A stretch of 60,518 nucleotides of DNA, taken from contig CALLBO010000033.1 in assembly GCA_937998875.1 (NCBI GenBank), forward strand, positions 1 to 60,518, read 5' to 3'. Made by a program: the position numbers and the translations under genes. Source of the stretch: an uncultured Granulosicoccaceae bacterium (GTDB lineage: Bacteria > Pseudomonadota > Gammaproteobacteria > Granulosicoccales > Granulosicoccaceae). How positions within the stretch are numbered: position 1 is the first letter of the stretch; every line of letters starts with the position of its first letter. Of this stretch, positions 24,462 through 34,484 are shown in pieces. The notes below the pieces were generated by a model. It made no database searches and had not been told where the DNA came from. It saw nothing but the letters and a program-made list of their open reading frames with translations.

Positions 24462-25844
24462 TCATTGATAGCGTTGAGCAAAACCGCGCAGCTCAACATA
24501 AGCATTGTCACGCAGGTTATCGAGCCAGGCCTGAAATCTTTCTTCACCTTTTTTCTGTCGCAACTGGCCCCGTGCCTTAGCCGTTGCAGCGGCTTCGGAA
24601 GTCTCTGGCATCTGCTGCTCCAGCACTTCAACAATGTGCCAGCCAAACGCAGATTTGAATGGCTGACTCAATTGGTTTATCGGTGTTGAAAAGGCGACCT
24701 GTTCAAATTCACCAACCATTTCACCGGCACCAAACCAGCCAAGATCGCCACCTTTTGCAGCGCTTGAATTATCGTCTGAGTAAGTCAGCGCGACTTCGGC
24801 AAAGTCGGTGCCGCCATCAAGCTGTGCCTGTACTTCTCTGATTCGTGCCTGTGCCTCGGTGTTGCTTCGGCCACCGCGAGTGCTCACCAGAATGTGTCTG
24901 GCTCTTACGCGTTCGGGAGTAGCCTGGCTGACGGTTGCACGTGATACGAGTCTTAACAGGTGATAGCCAGCTGCACTTCTTAGGGGTTCTGTGATGTCAC
25001 CTTCCTGCATACCATTCATTTCCTGTGCGAAAAGTTCCGGCATATCATTAAGGCTTCTTGAGCCGAGGTTGCCACCTTCAATATCAGTACCTGCGGCTCT
25101 GGCAGTTTTTACCAGTGCTACAAAAGATTCACCATCTCTGGCCCGACTGGCAAGTGATTGTGCGATACCGAGCGCTTCAGCATCCAGTGGAGCATCGGCC
25201 TGTTGTGGCAGTTTTACCAGGATATGTTCAAGCGTGTAGCGGAACTCTCCTTCACTTGAAGTAGTTGAACTGAGCAGCTCTTCTACTTCTGAGTCTGATA
25301 CAAACAGGTTTGAATCGATCTCCCGGCGAGTGAGTGTTGAGACCGTTAAATTTTTTCGTAAGTCTTCACGAAATTGAAGGAAGTCCATGCCCTCTGCCGT
25401 TATCTGTTCACGAAGCTGGGTGGGTGTGAGGTTGTTGTTGCGGGCCATGTCTTCTATGGCGCGCTGCAAGGTGTTTTCATCAATGCGAATGTTTCTGCGC
25501 TCAGCTTCCTGTAGTTGAATGGAGCGGATAATCAGTCTCTCTACAACTTGCCTGTCGAGTTCTTCACCGCGAGGCAAACCCGCCTGGTTTTGACGCAACA
25601 TGGTGTCACGTTCGCGGGAAAACTCACTGCTGAGGATGATGTCGTCATTGACTACGGCAATGATGCTGTCGAGTGCCGTTTCTTCAGCCAGCGCATTTGA
25701 GGTGCTTGCGGCCAGGTTGAGTGTCACAGCGCCGACGGTGAATAGTGAGGCGAGTGCCAGGCACCTGCCAGCGCTTCGAGATACGCGTGGCAAGGTACTC
25801 TTGTCATGAGTGGGAAGTTGTGAAGAACGTGCTGTTAGTGGCAT
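24462..25844 (-). CDS. surA: Periplasmic chaperone/peptidyl-prolyl isomerase SurA
   Basis: 460 residues. It escorts outer-membrane proteins to the BAM complex. A long signal region ends near SNALAEE (about residue 54). The N-terminal chaperone module begins ALDSIIAVVNDDIILSSEF. Two parvulin domains follow, the first around TLEHILVKLP and the second around RARHILVSTR, each with the expected GGDLGWFGAGEM-type or related loop. It lies downstream of lptD, a known client, in the conserved cluster order. An 18-bp tandem repeat fills the gap to lptD. Confidence 0.95.
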   Translation of the reverse strand: MPLTARSSQLPTHDKSTLPRVSRSAGRCLALASLFTVGAVTLNLAASTSNALAEETALDSIIAVVNDDIILSSEFSRERDTMLRQNQAGLPRGEELDRQVVERLIIRSIQLQEAERRNIRIDENTLQRAIEDMARNNNLTPTQLREQITAEGMDFLQFREDLRKNLTVSTLTRREIDSNLFVSDSEVEELLSSTTSSEGEFRYTLEHILVKLPQQADAPLDAEALGIAQSLASRARDGESFVALVKTARAAGTDIEGGNLGSRSLNDMPELFAQEMNGMQEGDITEPLRSAAGYHLLRLVSRATVSQATPERVRARHILVSTRGGRSNTEAQARIREVQAQLDGGTDFAEVALTYSDDNSSAAKGGDLGWFGAGEMVGEFEQVAFSTPINQLSQPFKSAFGWHIVEVLEQQMPETSEAAATAKARGQLRQKKGEERFQAWLDNLRDNAYVELRGFAQRYQ

Positions 25845-25862
25845 ACGATTCTTGCGCCCTTA

Positions 25863-25934
25863 GTTGTTTCTGAAATCGGGGTTGTTTCTGAAATCGGGGT
25901 TATTTCTGAAATCAGGGTTATATTGAAGCCGAGG
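25863..25934. repeat. Four tandem 18-bp units between lptD and surA
   Basis: The unit GTTGTTTCTGAAATCGGG occurs at 25863-25880 and 25881-25898, with variants at 25899-25916 (two changes) and 25917-25934 (diverged). It lies in the 122-bp gap between two co-directional genes. The unit length is a multiple of three, so the array could once have been coding, but now it lies outside both genes. Confidence 0.9.
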
Positions 25935-25966
25935 TTGATTTGGAAGTAGAAACGCTGGATGACGTG

Positions 25967-28276
25967 TTACCGACGACCGTTAGTATAACCGCCAACGGCT
26001 TCGCTCAAGACTTCAGTAACATTTTGGCCGACCGGTGCCAGGCCTTTCAGTACCAGTTGGAAAAAGTAGGCGGTATTGTGGTCCTGTCCGTCGTCGGTGA
26101 TGTAGCGCCGGGCGGCGGTTCGAAACGCCCAGCAGCAATCTTCGTATTCCACACCCAGCACCGACTCTATAGAGACGTGGTCATCGAGTGAATAATTCCA
26201 GCCGGCGGCAATTCGCCAGTTGTCTTTTATTGGCCATGCAAAGGATGCGTTAATGGACTCGCCATCGTCACGCAGAAAACGGTGGCCGATGTTAAACAGT
26301 CGATCGGTGCCGTCGCGATAGCGAATGGCAGCTGAGGAACGTTCGGTGGTTGCACTGGTCGGGTTCCATTGCAATGCGGTGGATCCGCTCCAGTGTTGAT
26401 CAATCTCAAGATCAAGTTCTGCAACGACATCAGAGCTTGATGATGTTTCTGTACTGTCTCCAGGAAGCGTTACTGTGCGATCGTCAAAGTAGAGTATCTG
26501 GCCTACGCTTGCCTTAAATTTTTCCCGACCATCGCGGTTGATCCGACGCGAGCTTAAAGCAAGGGTTAACTGATTAGCATCGTTGATACGGTCTGCACCG
26601 GAGAAGCGGTTTTCACGGAATAGTTGTGAGAAATTAAAATCCAGTGCGCCGGTATCAAACACAGGTAGTTGATCCTGATCCGTGCGCTTTGTGTAAAGAT
26701 AATAAAATCTTGGTTCAAGTGTTAGCAAACTTCCATCGGGCTTGTGAAAGCGATCAAAGTACATTCCGGCGTCAGCCGAGAAGACTGGTATTGTTCTGCT
26801 CAGCGACAAAAGCTCGTTTAAATCATAGTGGGTATGGCGGATGCTACCGGCAACAGTTGAATGCCATGCGGTGCGACGCTTACTCCATTCAAGTCTCGGT
26901 TTGACGTCGAGTCTTGCACCATTAACCGAGTTGTCGCGATTAAAGTAGACCAGTTCGCTATCGAGTGACGCGGTAAGTCCGGTAGAGATTGAATTGTTAT
27001 AGTTAAAAGTCAGTTGCGGTAACTGTTGATAGGGCCGTTGATCCGGTGCGATGGTGTCATCGACTGTCTGATAGCTTAGAAGTCTGGTGCGAAATATATA
27101 ATTTGGCGCTGTATAGGTAAGGTCAGCGCGGCGTTCAAGGTGGGTGATGCTGGCAATTTTAAGTGTGTCACCAAGGTCTTCAAAGTAGTCTTTGTCGCTA
27201 ACGTTGTTCCAGTCGATCGACGTTGTCCATCGGCTTGACAGGCCGCCTGCGTGACGTAGCCGGGTGTAGTGGCGATTAACACCCGGTTCGTATCTGTTGT
27301 CATTGCCGATGAACTCGTGGTTTAAAGTCCATAATCCAATCCGGTTAAGGCGGCGTAATTCAGTTTGCAGTTGCAGGCCACGATCAGACATTGCCCTCAC
27401 TGTAAAAGTAGCGTCAGCGTTTGGTCTTATGTTCCAGTAGAACGGTTGCCGGTACTCAAGGCCGGTTTTGTCGTTTTGGTCAAAGCGCGGGGTGAGCAGT
27501 CCGGTTTTGCGTTGATTGCTGATCGGGAAGCTGAAAAACGGAGCATAAAAGACAGGCACATCTTTAAACCGCAGGGTAATGTCCTTTGCGGTGCCAATGC
27601 CCGTATCGGGATTGAGCTTGATGTTATCTGCACTGATCAACCAGCCGTTGTCACCCTCCGGGCAACTGGTATAGGTTGCGTCTTTTAATCTTAAGTTGCC
27701 TTGTTCGTTGCGGTTGATTCTCTGTGCCCGTCCGCGTGACACGATTTCGTTGTTGTCCAGTTCGTAGCCTGATTCACCGAGCTCAAAAGTTCCTTTTTTT
27801 ACATCGAGCGTTGCATCAGCGCTGCTCACCCGAAGACCAGTTGACTCGTAAGACATTTCTCCATCAATAATCGCCTGGTCTGTGCGGGTATCGTAGCGGG
27901 CGTTTTCAGCGGTGATTGCGCCTTGTTCGTGACGGATAGAGATCGTGCCGTTGAGCAGGATCTGTTCAGGGTCTGCAGGATCACTGTTGGCGCTGTCGGC
28001 AGAGAGAATCACCGCATCTTTTAACTGTTCATCCCATGCGGGCTCATCGCTTTCGTTTACTGCTGATACTTTGTTACTTTCAGCGCCGGGGTTCGCACCA
28101 GTCGCGCAGTGACTGTTGAGCGCTGGTGGTTGAGTTTGCGCGTGCAAAGGGTTACTGCATAACAGAGCCACGCAGGCTATCGCCTGACTCATTGCCTGAG
28201 TGGCAATTGTCCGTGCGGCAATTGGATAGCGGGAGAGTTTCAAGGTGTAGCGTGCGGTCGTGTTTGAACCTGACAA
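25967..28276 (-). CDS. lptD: LPS-assembly outer-membrane protein LptD
   Basis: 769 residues. It inserts lipopolysaccharide into the outer leaflet together with LptE. After a signal region (to about residue 46, LLCSNPLHAQ) an LptA-like beta-jellyroll domain spans about 95-230. A large beta-barrel of aromatic-ended strands fills the rest. The four cysteines used for disulfides are all seen: SHC near the N-terminus, YTSCPEG, and the adjacent pair in YEDCCWAF near the C-terminus. It is first in the lptD-surA-pdxA-rsmA order and diverges from ung. Confidence 0.95.
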   Translation of the reverse strand: MSGSNTTARYTLKLSRYPIAARTIATQAMSQAIACVALLCSNPLHAQTQPPALNSHCATGANPGAESNKVSAVNESDEPAWDEQLKDAVILSADSANSDPADPEQILLNGTISIRHEQGAITAENARYDTRTDQAIIDGEMSYESTGLRVSSADATLDVKKGTFELGESGYELDNNEIVSRGRAQRINRNEQGNLRLKDATYTSCPEGDNGWLISADNIKLNPDTGIGTAKDITLRFKDVPVFYAPFFSFPISNQRKTGLLTPRFDQNDKTGLEYRQPFYWNIRPNADATFTVRAMSDRGLQLQTELRRLNRIGLWTLNHEFIGNDNRYEPGVNRHYTRLRHAGGLSSRWTTSIDWNNVSDKDYFEDLGDTLKIASITHLERRADLTYTAPNYIFRTRLLSYQTVDDTIAPDQRPYQQLPQLTFNYNNSISTGLTASLDSELVYFNRDNSVNGARLDVKPRLEWSKRRTAWHSTVAGSIRHTHYDLNELLSLSRTIPVFSADAGMYFDRFHKPDGSLLTLEPRFYYLYTKRTDQDQLPVFDTGALDFNFSQLFRENRFSGADRINDANQLTLALSSRRINRDGREKFKASVGQILYFDDRTVTLPGDSTETSSSSDVVAELDLEIDQHWSGSTALQWNPTSATTERSSAAIRYRDGTDRLFNIGHRFLRDDGESINASFAWPIKDNWRIAAGWNYSLDDHVSIESVLGVEYEDCCWAFRTAARRYITDDGQDHNTAYFFQLVLKGLAPVGQNVTEVLSEAVGGYTNGRR

Positions 28277-28392
28277 GAATAACGGTGTTTTAGAGCTGCG
28301 CGAAGGTTCTCAACGTGTCAATCTATCTGGGTTTGGTATATGAATGCAAAGTAAAGGTGGAGCAACTGATTGTGTCGGGTAGAGAGATAAAG

Positions 28393-29088
28393 ATGGAAGA
28401 TGGCTGGAAATCCCGGCTGAACAAACAGTTTGAACAACCGTACATGAAAGAACTGCGCAAAACGCTGGTGGCTCGTGGCAAGGCGGGCACAACAATTTAT
28501 CCTCCGCCTGAGCGCTGGTTTACGGCGTTTAATTTAACGCCCTTTGATCAGGTGAAAGTCGTGATTCTCGGGCAGGATCCGTATCACGGCCCGAATCAGG
28601 CCCATGGTTTGTGTTTTTCTGTTTTGCCCGGCGTGCCCATTCCTCCGTCTTTGCGTAACGTCTATAAGGAGCTGAAGGAAGATCTGGGTATAGAGCCTGT
28701 GAAGCACGGTTATCTGGAATCGTGGGCCAGGCAGGGCGTGTTTCTGCTGAATAGTGTGCTCACTGTGGAGCATGGTGATGCGGCTTCGCATCAGGGTTTG
28801 GGTTGGGAGACGTTTACCGATGCGGTGATTGACTCACTCAACACCGGTACGGAAAAAACCGTATTCATGCTCTGGGGTGGTTATGCGAAGCGCAAGGGAC
28901 AGATTATTGATACCGAGCGCCATCTGGTTTTGCAAAGCGCTCATCCGTCACCGCTTTCTGTGCGTGGCTTTACGGGCTGCAAGCACTTTTCAAAAGCGAA
29001 TGCCTATCTGCAGCAGCAGGGAGAAACACCCATTGACTGGCAATTGCCTGAATCGGTAACCGCACCGGATCAGGTAACACCCGCTTGA
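28393..29088 (+). CDS. ung: Uracil-DNA glycosylase
   Basis: 231 residues from ATG 28393; the longer frame to 28315 would extend past the family's usual size. It removes uracil from DNA. The catalytic motif GQDPYHGPNQAHGLCFS starts at residue 60 (general base D62) and the leucine-loop motif is HPSPLSV. The WARQGVFLLNSVLTVEHG segment is also diagnostic. It diverges from lptD, and the gap between them contains both promoters. Confidence 0.96.
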   Translation: MEDGWKSRLNKQFEQPYMKELRKTLVARGKAGTTIYPPPERWFTAFNLTPFDQVKVVILGQDPYHGPNQAHGLCFSVLPGVPIPPSLRNVYKELKEDLGIEPVKHGYLESWARQGVFLLNSVLTVEHGDAASHQGLGWETFTDAVIDSLNTGTEKTVFMLWGGYAKRKGQIIDTERHLVLQSAHPSPLSVRGFTGCKHFSKANAYLQQQGETPIDWQLPESVTAPDQVTPA

Positions 29089-29331
29089 ATCTGACAGGTA
29101 TAAGCAGGCCTGATGATCAACGGATCCGGTCTAATCCTTTCGGCAATGGCACCGTGTGTCCTTGAAATCTGGACTATATTAATGACAAAGGGCTGAAATA
29201 TCGCCTTTTGCTTGTGTCGCTATTGGTGCTTGAGGCAGAATTAGCGGTTTGTACTGCGTTGGTGTTCGCAGTCACGCTCTATAACACTACTAATAACAAT
29301 ACCTTCCAAAATCTAACAGGGGATCTGGCTG

Positions 29332-31335
29332 ATGGAGTTAATACCGGTACTGCTTGGCGTGCTCGGGCTCGCGATGGCGGTTTACGTTTATATGCAGGTG
29401 CTTAAGTACCCGGAGGGCGACGGCAAGGCCGCAGAGATTGCCCGTGAAATTCAAAAGGGCGCAATGGCCTTCCTGGTGCGCGAATACTCTATTCTGCTGT
29501 TATTTGTTGCAGTTGTTGCAGCGATCCTTTTCTACGCCTTCGAGACCTCACATACCGGTATCGCCTTTCTCGTTGGTGCCTTTTTCTCTGCCAGTGCCGG
29601 CTGGTTCGGCATGTACACAGCAACGCGTGCGAATGTTCGTACGACTGTTGCTGCTGCCGAACAAGGCCCGGCTGAAGCGCTGACCGTTGCATTCTTCGGT
29701 GGTTCGATTATGGGGCTGACCGTGGCCGCTGCCGGTTTGCTGGGTCTGGGGCTGCTTTACTATTTCTGGGGTCATGAGCATGCAGAAGCAATTCACGGCT
29801 TTGGCATGGGTGCATCTTCAGTCGCACTTTTCTCACGCGTTGGTGGTGGTATCTTTACCAAAAGTGCTGACGTCGGTGCTGATCTGGTCGGTAAGATTGA
29901 AGCCGGTATACCAGAAGATGATCCTCGTAACCCGGGGGTTATTGCTGACAACGTTGGTGATAACGTCGGTGACATTGCCGGTATGGGATCAGATATTTTC
30001 GAGTCCTACTGCGGCAGTATGATTGCGTCGATCGCTATTGCGTCAACCATGACTGTGGCAGAACTGAGCAGACTCGGCGATGGCGTTACCAACAGTACGT
30101 TGAGCTTCCTGCCACTGTCTCTGGCATCGGTCGGATTGCTGTGTTCAATCGCGGGTATCTTCCTCGTTAAGCGTATGTCGGATAAGTCGCCAGAGAAAGC
30201 GCTGCGTTACGGCACAATCGGCGCGACGGTTATTTTTATTGTTGCAGCGCTGCTTGTCACCATCATGAGCGGTATTTCACTCTCCGTATGGGGATGCGTT
30301 GTCGCTGGTGCGGTCGGCGGTATGGTGATTGGTCTTGTTACCGAGTTCTACACCGGTGGTGCGCCGGTCAGACGTCTTGCGGCTGACGGTGAAACCGGGC
30401 CTGCAACCATTATGATCTCCGGTCTTGCGCTGGGTATGGAGTCGGTCGTGGTTCCGGTACTCACACTTTGCGCAATTATCTTTGCGTCCAGCTCGCTGGT
30501 TGGTTTGTACGGTGTGGGTATCGCTGCAGTAGGTATGCTCGCAACTGTGGGTATCACCATGGCTATCGATGCGTATGGTCCGGTTGCGGATAACGCAGGT
30601 GGTATTGCGGAAATGGCAGGTCTCGGTGAAGAGACGCGCAAAATTACTGATGGTCTTGATGAAGTCGGTAACACCACAGCAGCCATCGGTAAGGGGTTTG
30701 CGATTGGTGCGGCAGGTCTTGCGGCCCTTGCAATTATTGCTGCCTTTATTCAAACCATTAAGCTTAAGAACCCGGAGTTTAACCTTGATATTGGCAACCC
30801 GATTGTGCTGATCGGTATGTTTATCGGCGGTATTTTTCCATTCCTGGTGAGTGCGATCACCATGCGTGCGGTTGGCGCTGCGGCGTTTGACATGATCAAA
30901 GAGATCCGACGTCAGTTCCGTGAAATACCCGGATTGCTTGAAGGTACCGGCAAGCCGGATAACGCACGTTGCGTGAAGATTGCAACGACTGCCGCGCTTA
31001 AACGCATGATTCTGCCGGGTGTTCTGGCAGTTGGTGCTCCGCCAGTGATCGGTTTTGGTCTGGGCGCAGAGGCGCTGGGTGGATTCCTTGGTGGTGCGTT
31101 GGTTGGTTGTGTGATGCTGGCACTGATGATGGCTAACGCAGGTGGTGCATGGGATAACGCTAAAAAGTATGTTGAGAAAGGCAACCTTGGCGGCAAAGGC
31201 ACCGAGACTCACGCGGCGACTGTTGTTGGTGACACTGTGGGTGACCCGTTCAAAGATACCTCGGGCCCTGCGATGAACATTCTCATCAATGTGATGGCAA
31301 TTGTTTCACTGGTCATCGCGCCACTGCTTGCCTAG
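29332..31335 (+). CDS. hppA: Membrane-bound ion-translocating pyrophosphatase
   Basis: 667 residues, very hydrophobic with about 15-16 transmembrane helices. It couples pyrophosphate hydrolysis to ion pumping across the inner membrane. Catalytic loops are intact: [18 protein letters not shown] and [20 protein letters not shown], the mid-protein [15 protein letters not shown], and [16 protein letters not shown] at the end. The segment [18 protein letters not shown] has Ala where potassium-independent forms have Lys, so it should be potassium-dependent. Whether it pumps protons or sodium cannot be settled by eye. A strong terminator follows. Confidence 0.95.
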   Translation: MELIPVLLGVLGLAMAVYVYMQVLKYPEGDGKAAEIAREIQKGAMAFLVREYSILLLFVAVVAAILFYAFETSHTGIAFLVGAFFSASAGWFGMYTATRANVRTTVAAAEQGPAEALTVAFFGGSIMGLTVAAAGLLGLGLLYYFWGHEHAEAIHGFGMGASSVALFSRVGGGIFTKSADVGADLVGKIEAGIPEDDPRNPGVIADNVGDNVGDIAGMGSDIFESYCGSMIASIAIASTMTVAELSRLGDGVTNSTLSFLPLSLASVGLLCSIAGIFLVKRMSDKSPEKALRYGTIGATVIFIVAALLVTIMSGISLSVWGCVVAGAVGGMVIGLVTEFYTGGAPVRRLAADGETGPATIMISGLALGMESVVVPVLTLCAIIFASSSLVGLYGVGIAAVGMLATVGITMAIDAYGPVADNAGGIAEMAGLGEETRKITDGLDEVGNTTAAIGKGFAIGAAGLAALAIIAAFIQTIKLKNPEFNLDIGNPIVLIGMFIGGIFPFLVSAITMRAVGAAAFDMIKEIRRQFREIPGLLEGTGKPDNARCVKIATTAALKRMILPGVLAVGAPPVIGFGLGAEALGGFLGGALVGCVMLALMMANAGGAWDNAKKYVEKGNLGGKGTETHAATVVGDTVGDPFKDTSGPAMNILINVMAIVSLVIAPLLA

Positions 31336-31385
31336 TTGGCGGTTGTAAACACCACTCTGACTAAGCAGTAATATTTGCAGTATTA

Positions 31386-31412
31386 AAGCCCGGCACTATG
31401 CCGGGCTTTTTT
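31386..31412 (+). terminator. Rho-independent terminator of hppA
   Basis: AAGCCCGGC (31386-31394) pairs with GCCGGGCTT (31400-31408) around the loop ACTAT, followed by a run of T. It sits 50 nt after the hppA stop. Confidence 0.95.
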
Positions 31413-31894
31413 GTTTTTGCTGACGCACCTCCTCTCCGGAGGTCGGTCTTTTCGGATACCTTCCCGCAAGCGGGAAGGTATTAATTGGATTCTCTGCACT
31501 CGACGTGAACGGCACGCCATCCATGGCGGTGTTTCGATGCCAGTCCCTGGCGCTACGAGCCACTTTTGAAACAGCGCAAAAGTAGCCAAAACGCTGTGAT
31601 CGCACTGTTTTGCCCTACGGGTGCCTGCGGCATTTTTTGAAATCACCCTCCGTTGGGCCGCGCCAATGGCACATCCCTGTGCCGCTAGCGCTCACGCGCC
31701 ATCCTTGGCGCTTAGACCCGACTCCGGATGCTTTCAAAAAACAAATCAAACGCTCGGGAGGTATCGGTAGACTTAAACGCTCGCTTTCAGTTACACATCA
31801 GAAAAACCTCGTTGTGACATTGATATTCCGGTTACAGCGTTTATTGAAATAAAGCATCATTGTCTGTCATTCATGGCGGCTGCTTATAACGGCA
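31413..31894. other. Hairpin-rich non-coding block between hppA and mltB
   Basis: No credible gene was found in about 480 bp. Consecutive short hairpins are visible: ACCTCC/GGAGGT (31427-31443), an 11-bp stem TACCTTCCCGC/GCGGGAAGGTA with a 2-nt loop (31457-31480), CGCCAT/ATGGCG (31515-31528), GCCAG/CTGGC (31539-31551) and ACTTTTG/CAAAAGT (31562-31583). The last overlaps an alternative ACAGCG/CGCTGT stem. The density suggests a repeat-type intergenic element or structured RNA. Confidence 0.6.
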
Positions 31895-32887
31895 ATGACT
31901 AAAACTTTCTTTGGTTTCTCTGCCCCTCTTGCGGGTCTCTTAGTGCTGTGTTTGAGTGCGCTACCCGCCTATGCTGACTACAGTACGACAACTGCCGGTA
32001 AAGAGTTTATTGCCGAAATGGTGGTAGATCACAATCTTAACTCTGCTGATGTTACTGCTGTTCTGCGAAAAGCCAAACGAAGTGAACGGGTGCTTGAGTT
32101 GATCAGTCGACCTGCCGAGAAACGTCTTGAATGGAAAGACTATCGCAAGATATTTTTAACTGACGAACGGATAGACGCCGGTGTGGCATTCTGGTTGGAA
32201 AACGAAGATATTCTCACAAGAGCAGAACGGGAGTACGGAGTGCCTGCGTCTGTAATAGTAGCGATTATCGGAGTTGAAACTTTTTACGGACGTATAAGTG
32301 GCGGCTTTCGCGCGATTGATGCACTCAGTACACTGGCGTTTGAGTATCCACCGCGGGCAGGTTTTTTTCGTGCAGAGTTAGCGCAGCTTTTTCTTCTGGC
32401 TGAAGAAGAAAAACTCGATATAAACAAGCTTGAAGGGTCTTATGCGGGTGCCTTCGGCATGCCGCAGTTTATATCCAGCAGCTATAGAGAATACGCAATA
32501 GATTTCGATGGCGATGAGCAGAACGATCTCTGGCAGAGTATCCCGGATGTGGTTGGCAGCGTGGCCAATTACTTTAAGCGCCACGGCTGGAAAGCGGGGC
32601 AGGCGGTGGTTGAGCAGGTGGAAATTACCGAGGCGGGTAAAAAACTTGTTGTTGATAATCCAAAGCCGGTAACTACTGTAGCGAGCCTGCAAAAATCTGG
32701 CATCTATCCAAAACGTAAAGGCATCGGCAAGTACTCCTTATTACAGTTGCAGGCTGAAACGGGTTCTGAGTACTGGCTTGCGCACCACAACTTCTATGTG
32801 ATTACGCGTTACAACCACAGTAACCTTTACGCTATGGCTGTGCACCAGCTCAGCCAACAAATAGAATCGCGCAAAGCATCTCGCTGA
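31895..32887 (+). CDS. mltB: Lytic murein transglycosylase B
   Basis: 330 residues. It cleaves the MurNAc-GlcNAc bond of peptidoglycan, forming anhydro-MurNAc. A signal peptide ends near PAYADY (about residue 28). No lipobox Cys is present, so this form is soluble in the periplasm rather than lipid-anchored. The catalytic Glu lies in IIGVETFYGR, followed by family-typical RAIDALSTLAFEYPPRAGFF and SYAGAFGMPQFISSSYR. The C-terminal LAHHNFYVITRYNHSNLYAM matches the family end. It begins the mltB-rlpA-dac series. Confidence 0.95.
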   Translation: MTKTFFGFSAPLAGLLVLCLSALPAYADYSTTTAGKEFIAEMVVDHNLNSADVTAVLRKAKRSERVLELISRPAEKRLEWKDYRKIFLTDERIDAGVAFWLENEDILTRAEREYGVPASVIVAIIGVETFYGRISGGFRAIDALSTLAFEYPPRAGFFRAELAQLFLLAEEEKLDINKLEGSYAGAFGMPQFISSSYREYAIDFDGDEQNDLWQSIPDVVGSVANYFKRHGWKAGQAVVEQVEITEAGKKLVVDNPKPVTTVASLQKSGIYPKRKGIGKYSLLQLQAETGSEYWLAHHNFYVITRYNHSNLYAMAVHQLSQQIESRKASR

Positions 32888-32918
32888 CCAGGGCGAGCGC
32901 ATGCGCACCGAGGGTTGA

Positions 32919-34352
32919 ATGATGAATCTCCGCAATGCCGTTGTTGTCGGTAGTTTATTCTCTATAGTGACTGGTTGTGCATACCTGCCGCAGGGTTATC
33001 CGTCGCGTACGAATGCTGAGTCGCCGGACAAATTATTTGTTACTGATGGGGTCCCGGTGGCTGCCCCAAAAGTTGCTACCGCGCCTCAGAAGCCAGGCTT
33101 AAGAATCAGAAAAAGTGAACGCGGCAACATGGAGTCTTATGTCGTGCGTGGTCAGCGCTACTACACACTTGACAGTGCTGAGGCTTATTCAGCTCGTGGC
33201 ATAGCATCTTGGTATGGGCCGAATTTTCACGGACGTACTGCGTCAAATGGTGAGGTGTACGATATGTATCGTCTGACCGCTGCCCATAAAACGTTGCCAT
33301 TGCCGACATACGCCAGGGTCACACATGTTGAGAACGGCAGATCAGTTGTCGTTAAGATTAACGATCGAGGTCCGTTTTCCGGTGATCGAATCATAGATTT
33401 GTCATTCGCGGCAGCATTAAGGCTCGGCATGATTAACGATGGCACGGCAGAGGTAGAGATTAAAGCGCTGAGTCCTGAAGAGATGATGGTGCTTAGCGGG
33501 CCTGAGAATAAATATAATATTGAATTTTACAACTCGGATGACGATACCGATATCGCCGCTGCTTCCCCTTCAGTGGCCGAACCTGCTGCGGAAGACGCGT
33601 TGGAAGATACCGAGCAACTGATTACCGTAGCGGCGGTAGAGATAGATCAGCAGCCGATATTGGCGCAGTCTGTTTCTGCAGAGCCCGTAATAGCTGAGCC
33701 AATGGTTGCTGATCCATTAGTGGCTGAACCGACTGTTGCTGAGCCGACGGTGGGTCAACTAATCGTTGGCGATTCCGAGGCTCAACCAACAATGGCAGCA
33801 GGGTCACCTGATGCACCAAAACCTGCACTGGCTGTGGTGGTGCCTGCCAGAGTGGTGGTACCGGCCAGAGTTGAGTCTACCGCTACTGGTGCCGTGCAGC
33901 TGAGTAACGAAACCCCGGTTCAGGTGATGTCTAGTAAGGCAGTTAGTGGAAACAGAACTGCTACCAGTGGATCTTTGAACGACGAACTGCAGGATACATC
34001 GTTACCTGGTACTCCATTGTCGGAAACAGTAGGATCGGTAGTTGCAGAACCGGCTGTACAGGGCGTGGCAGCAGTGGCCGCGGCAGTACAAAAGGTTCCT
34101 GAGGCCGTTAATCAGAAGCGCAGTGGCTACTATGTTCAAGCTGGTGTTTACGCAGATGTTGCTGATGCCGAGCTCGTCGCTGTAGATGTAGTTCTGGCAT
34201 CGCCCGGCGAAGAAGTGCACGTCAAGCCTTTGAAAGATTCGCATATGTATCGGATTACAGTGGGCCCTATTGTTTCTGCGGACCATGCAGCTAAAGTATC
34301 TGGTCAGTTGACAGAGGCAGGGCTTGAAAACTTCACCGTAAATGTGAAGTAA
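32919..34352 (+). CDS. rlpA: Septal-ring lipoprotein RlpA
   Basis: 477 residues. The lipobox IVTGC sets the mature N-terminal Cys near residue 20. The double-psi barrel is recognisable from GIASWYGPNFHGRTASNGE, RVTHVENGRSVVVKINDRGP and DLSFAAALRLGM. A long low-complexity linker rich in Pro, Ala, Val and Glu (repeats such as VAEPTVAEPTV) leads to a C-terminal SPOR domain (YYVQAGVYADVADAE...HMYRITVGPIVS). The SPOR domain binds denuded glycan, and some RlpA proteins act as transglycosylases. Start ATG 32919 has GAGGG upstream. Context with mltB and dac supports a role at division sites. Confidence 0.93.
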   Translation: MMNLRNAVVVGSLFSIVTGCAYLPQGYPSRTNAESPDKLFVTDGVPVAAPKVATAPQKPGLRIRKSERGNMESYVVRGQRYYTLDSAEAYSARGIASWYGPNFHGRTASNGEVYDMYRLTAAHKTLPLPTYARVTHVENGRSVVVKINDRGPFSGDRIIDLSFAAALRLGMINDGTAEVEIKALSPEEMMVLSGPENKYNIEFYNSDDDTDIAAASPSVAEPAAEDALEDTEQLITVAAVEIDQQPILAQSVSAEPVIAEPMVADPLVAEPTVAEPTVGQLIVGDSEAQPTMAAGSPDAPKPALAVVVPARVVVPARVESTATGAVQLSNETPVQVMSSKAVSGNRTATSGSLNDELQDTSLPGTPLSETVGSVVAEPAVQGVAAVAAAVQKVPEAVNQKRSGYYVQAGVYADVADAELVAVDVVLASPGEEVHVKPLKDSHMYRITVGPIVSADHAAKVSGQLTEAGLENFTVNVK

Positions 34353-34369
34353 ACTGCAGGTGGTTTTGA

Positions 34370-34393
34370 GGCTGGTGTAAAAATACACCAGCC
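34370..34393 (+). terminator. Strong hairpin after rlpA, terminator-like
   Basis: GGCTGGTGTA (34370-34379) pairs perfectly with TACACCAGCC (34384-34393) around AAAA. The following sequence is GTTCTTC rather than a clean T run, so it may attenuate, stabilise the rlpA transcript or terminate weakly. Confidence 0.5.
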
Positions 34394-34484
34394 GTTCTTC
34401 TGGGTTTTCAACACTTCGGAAACTTTGTTGGTCGCTCTCTCTACTATTAATATTCTGCTGGATTTTCTGGCCTGGGTACGTTGC

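Noticed and set aside
30277..31212. A 311-aa minus-strand frame inside hppA
   Set aside because: It is the shadow of a high-bias coding gene; its composition (His, Thr, Asn, Arg rich) has no domain and the plus strand is certain.
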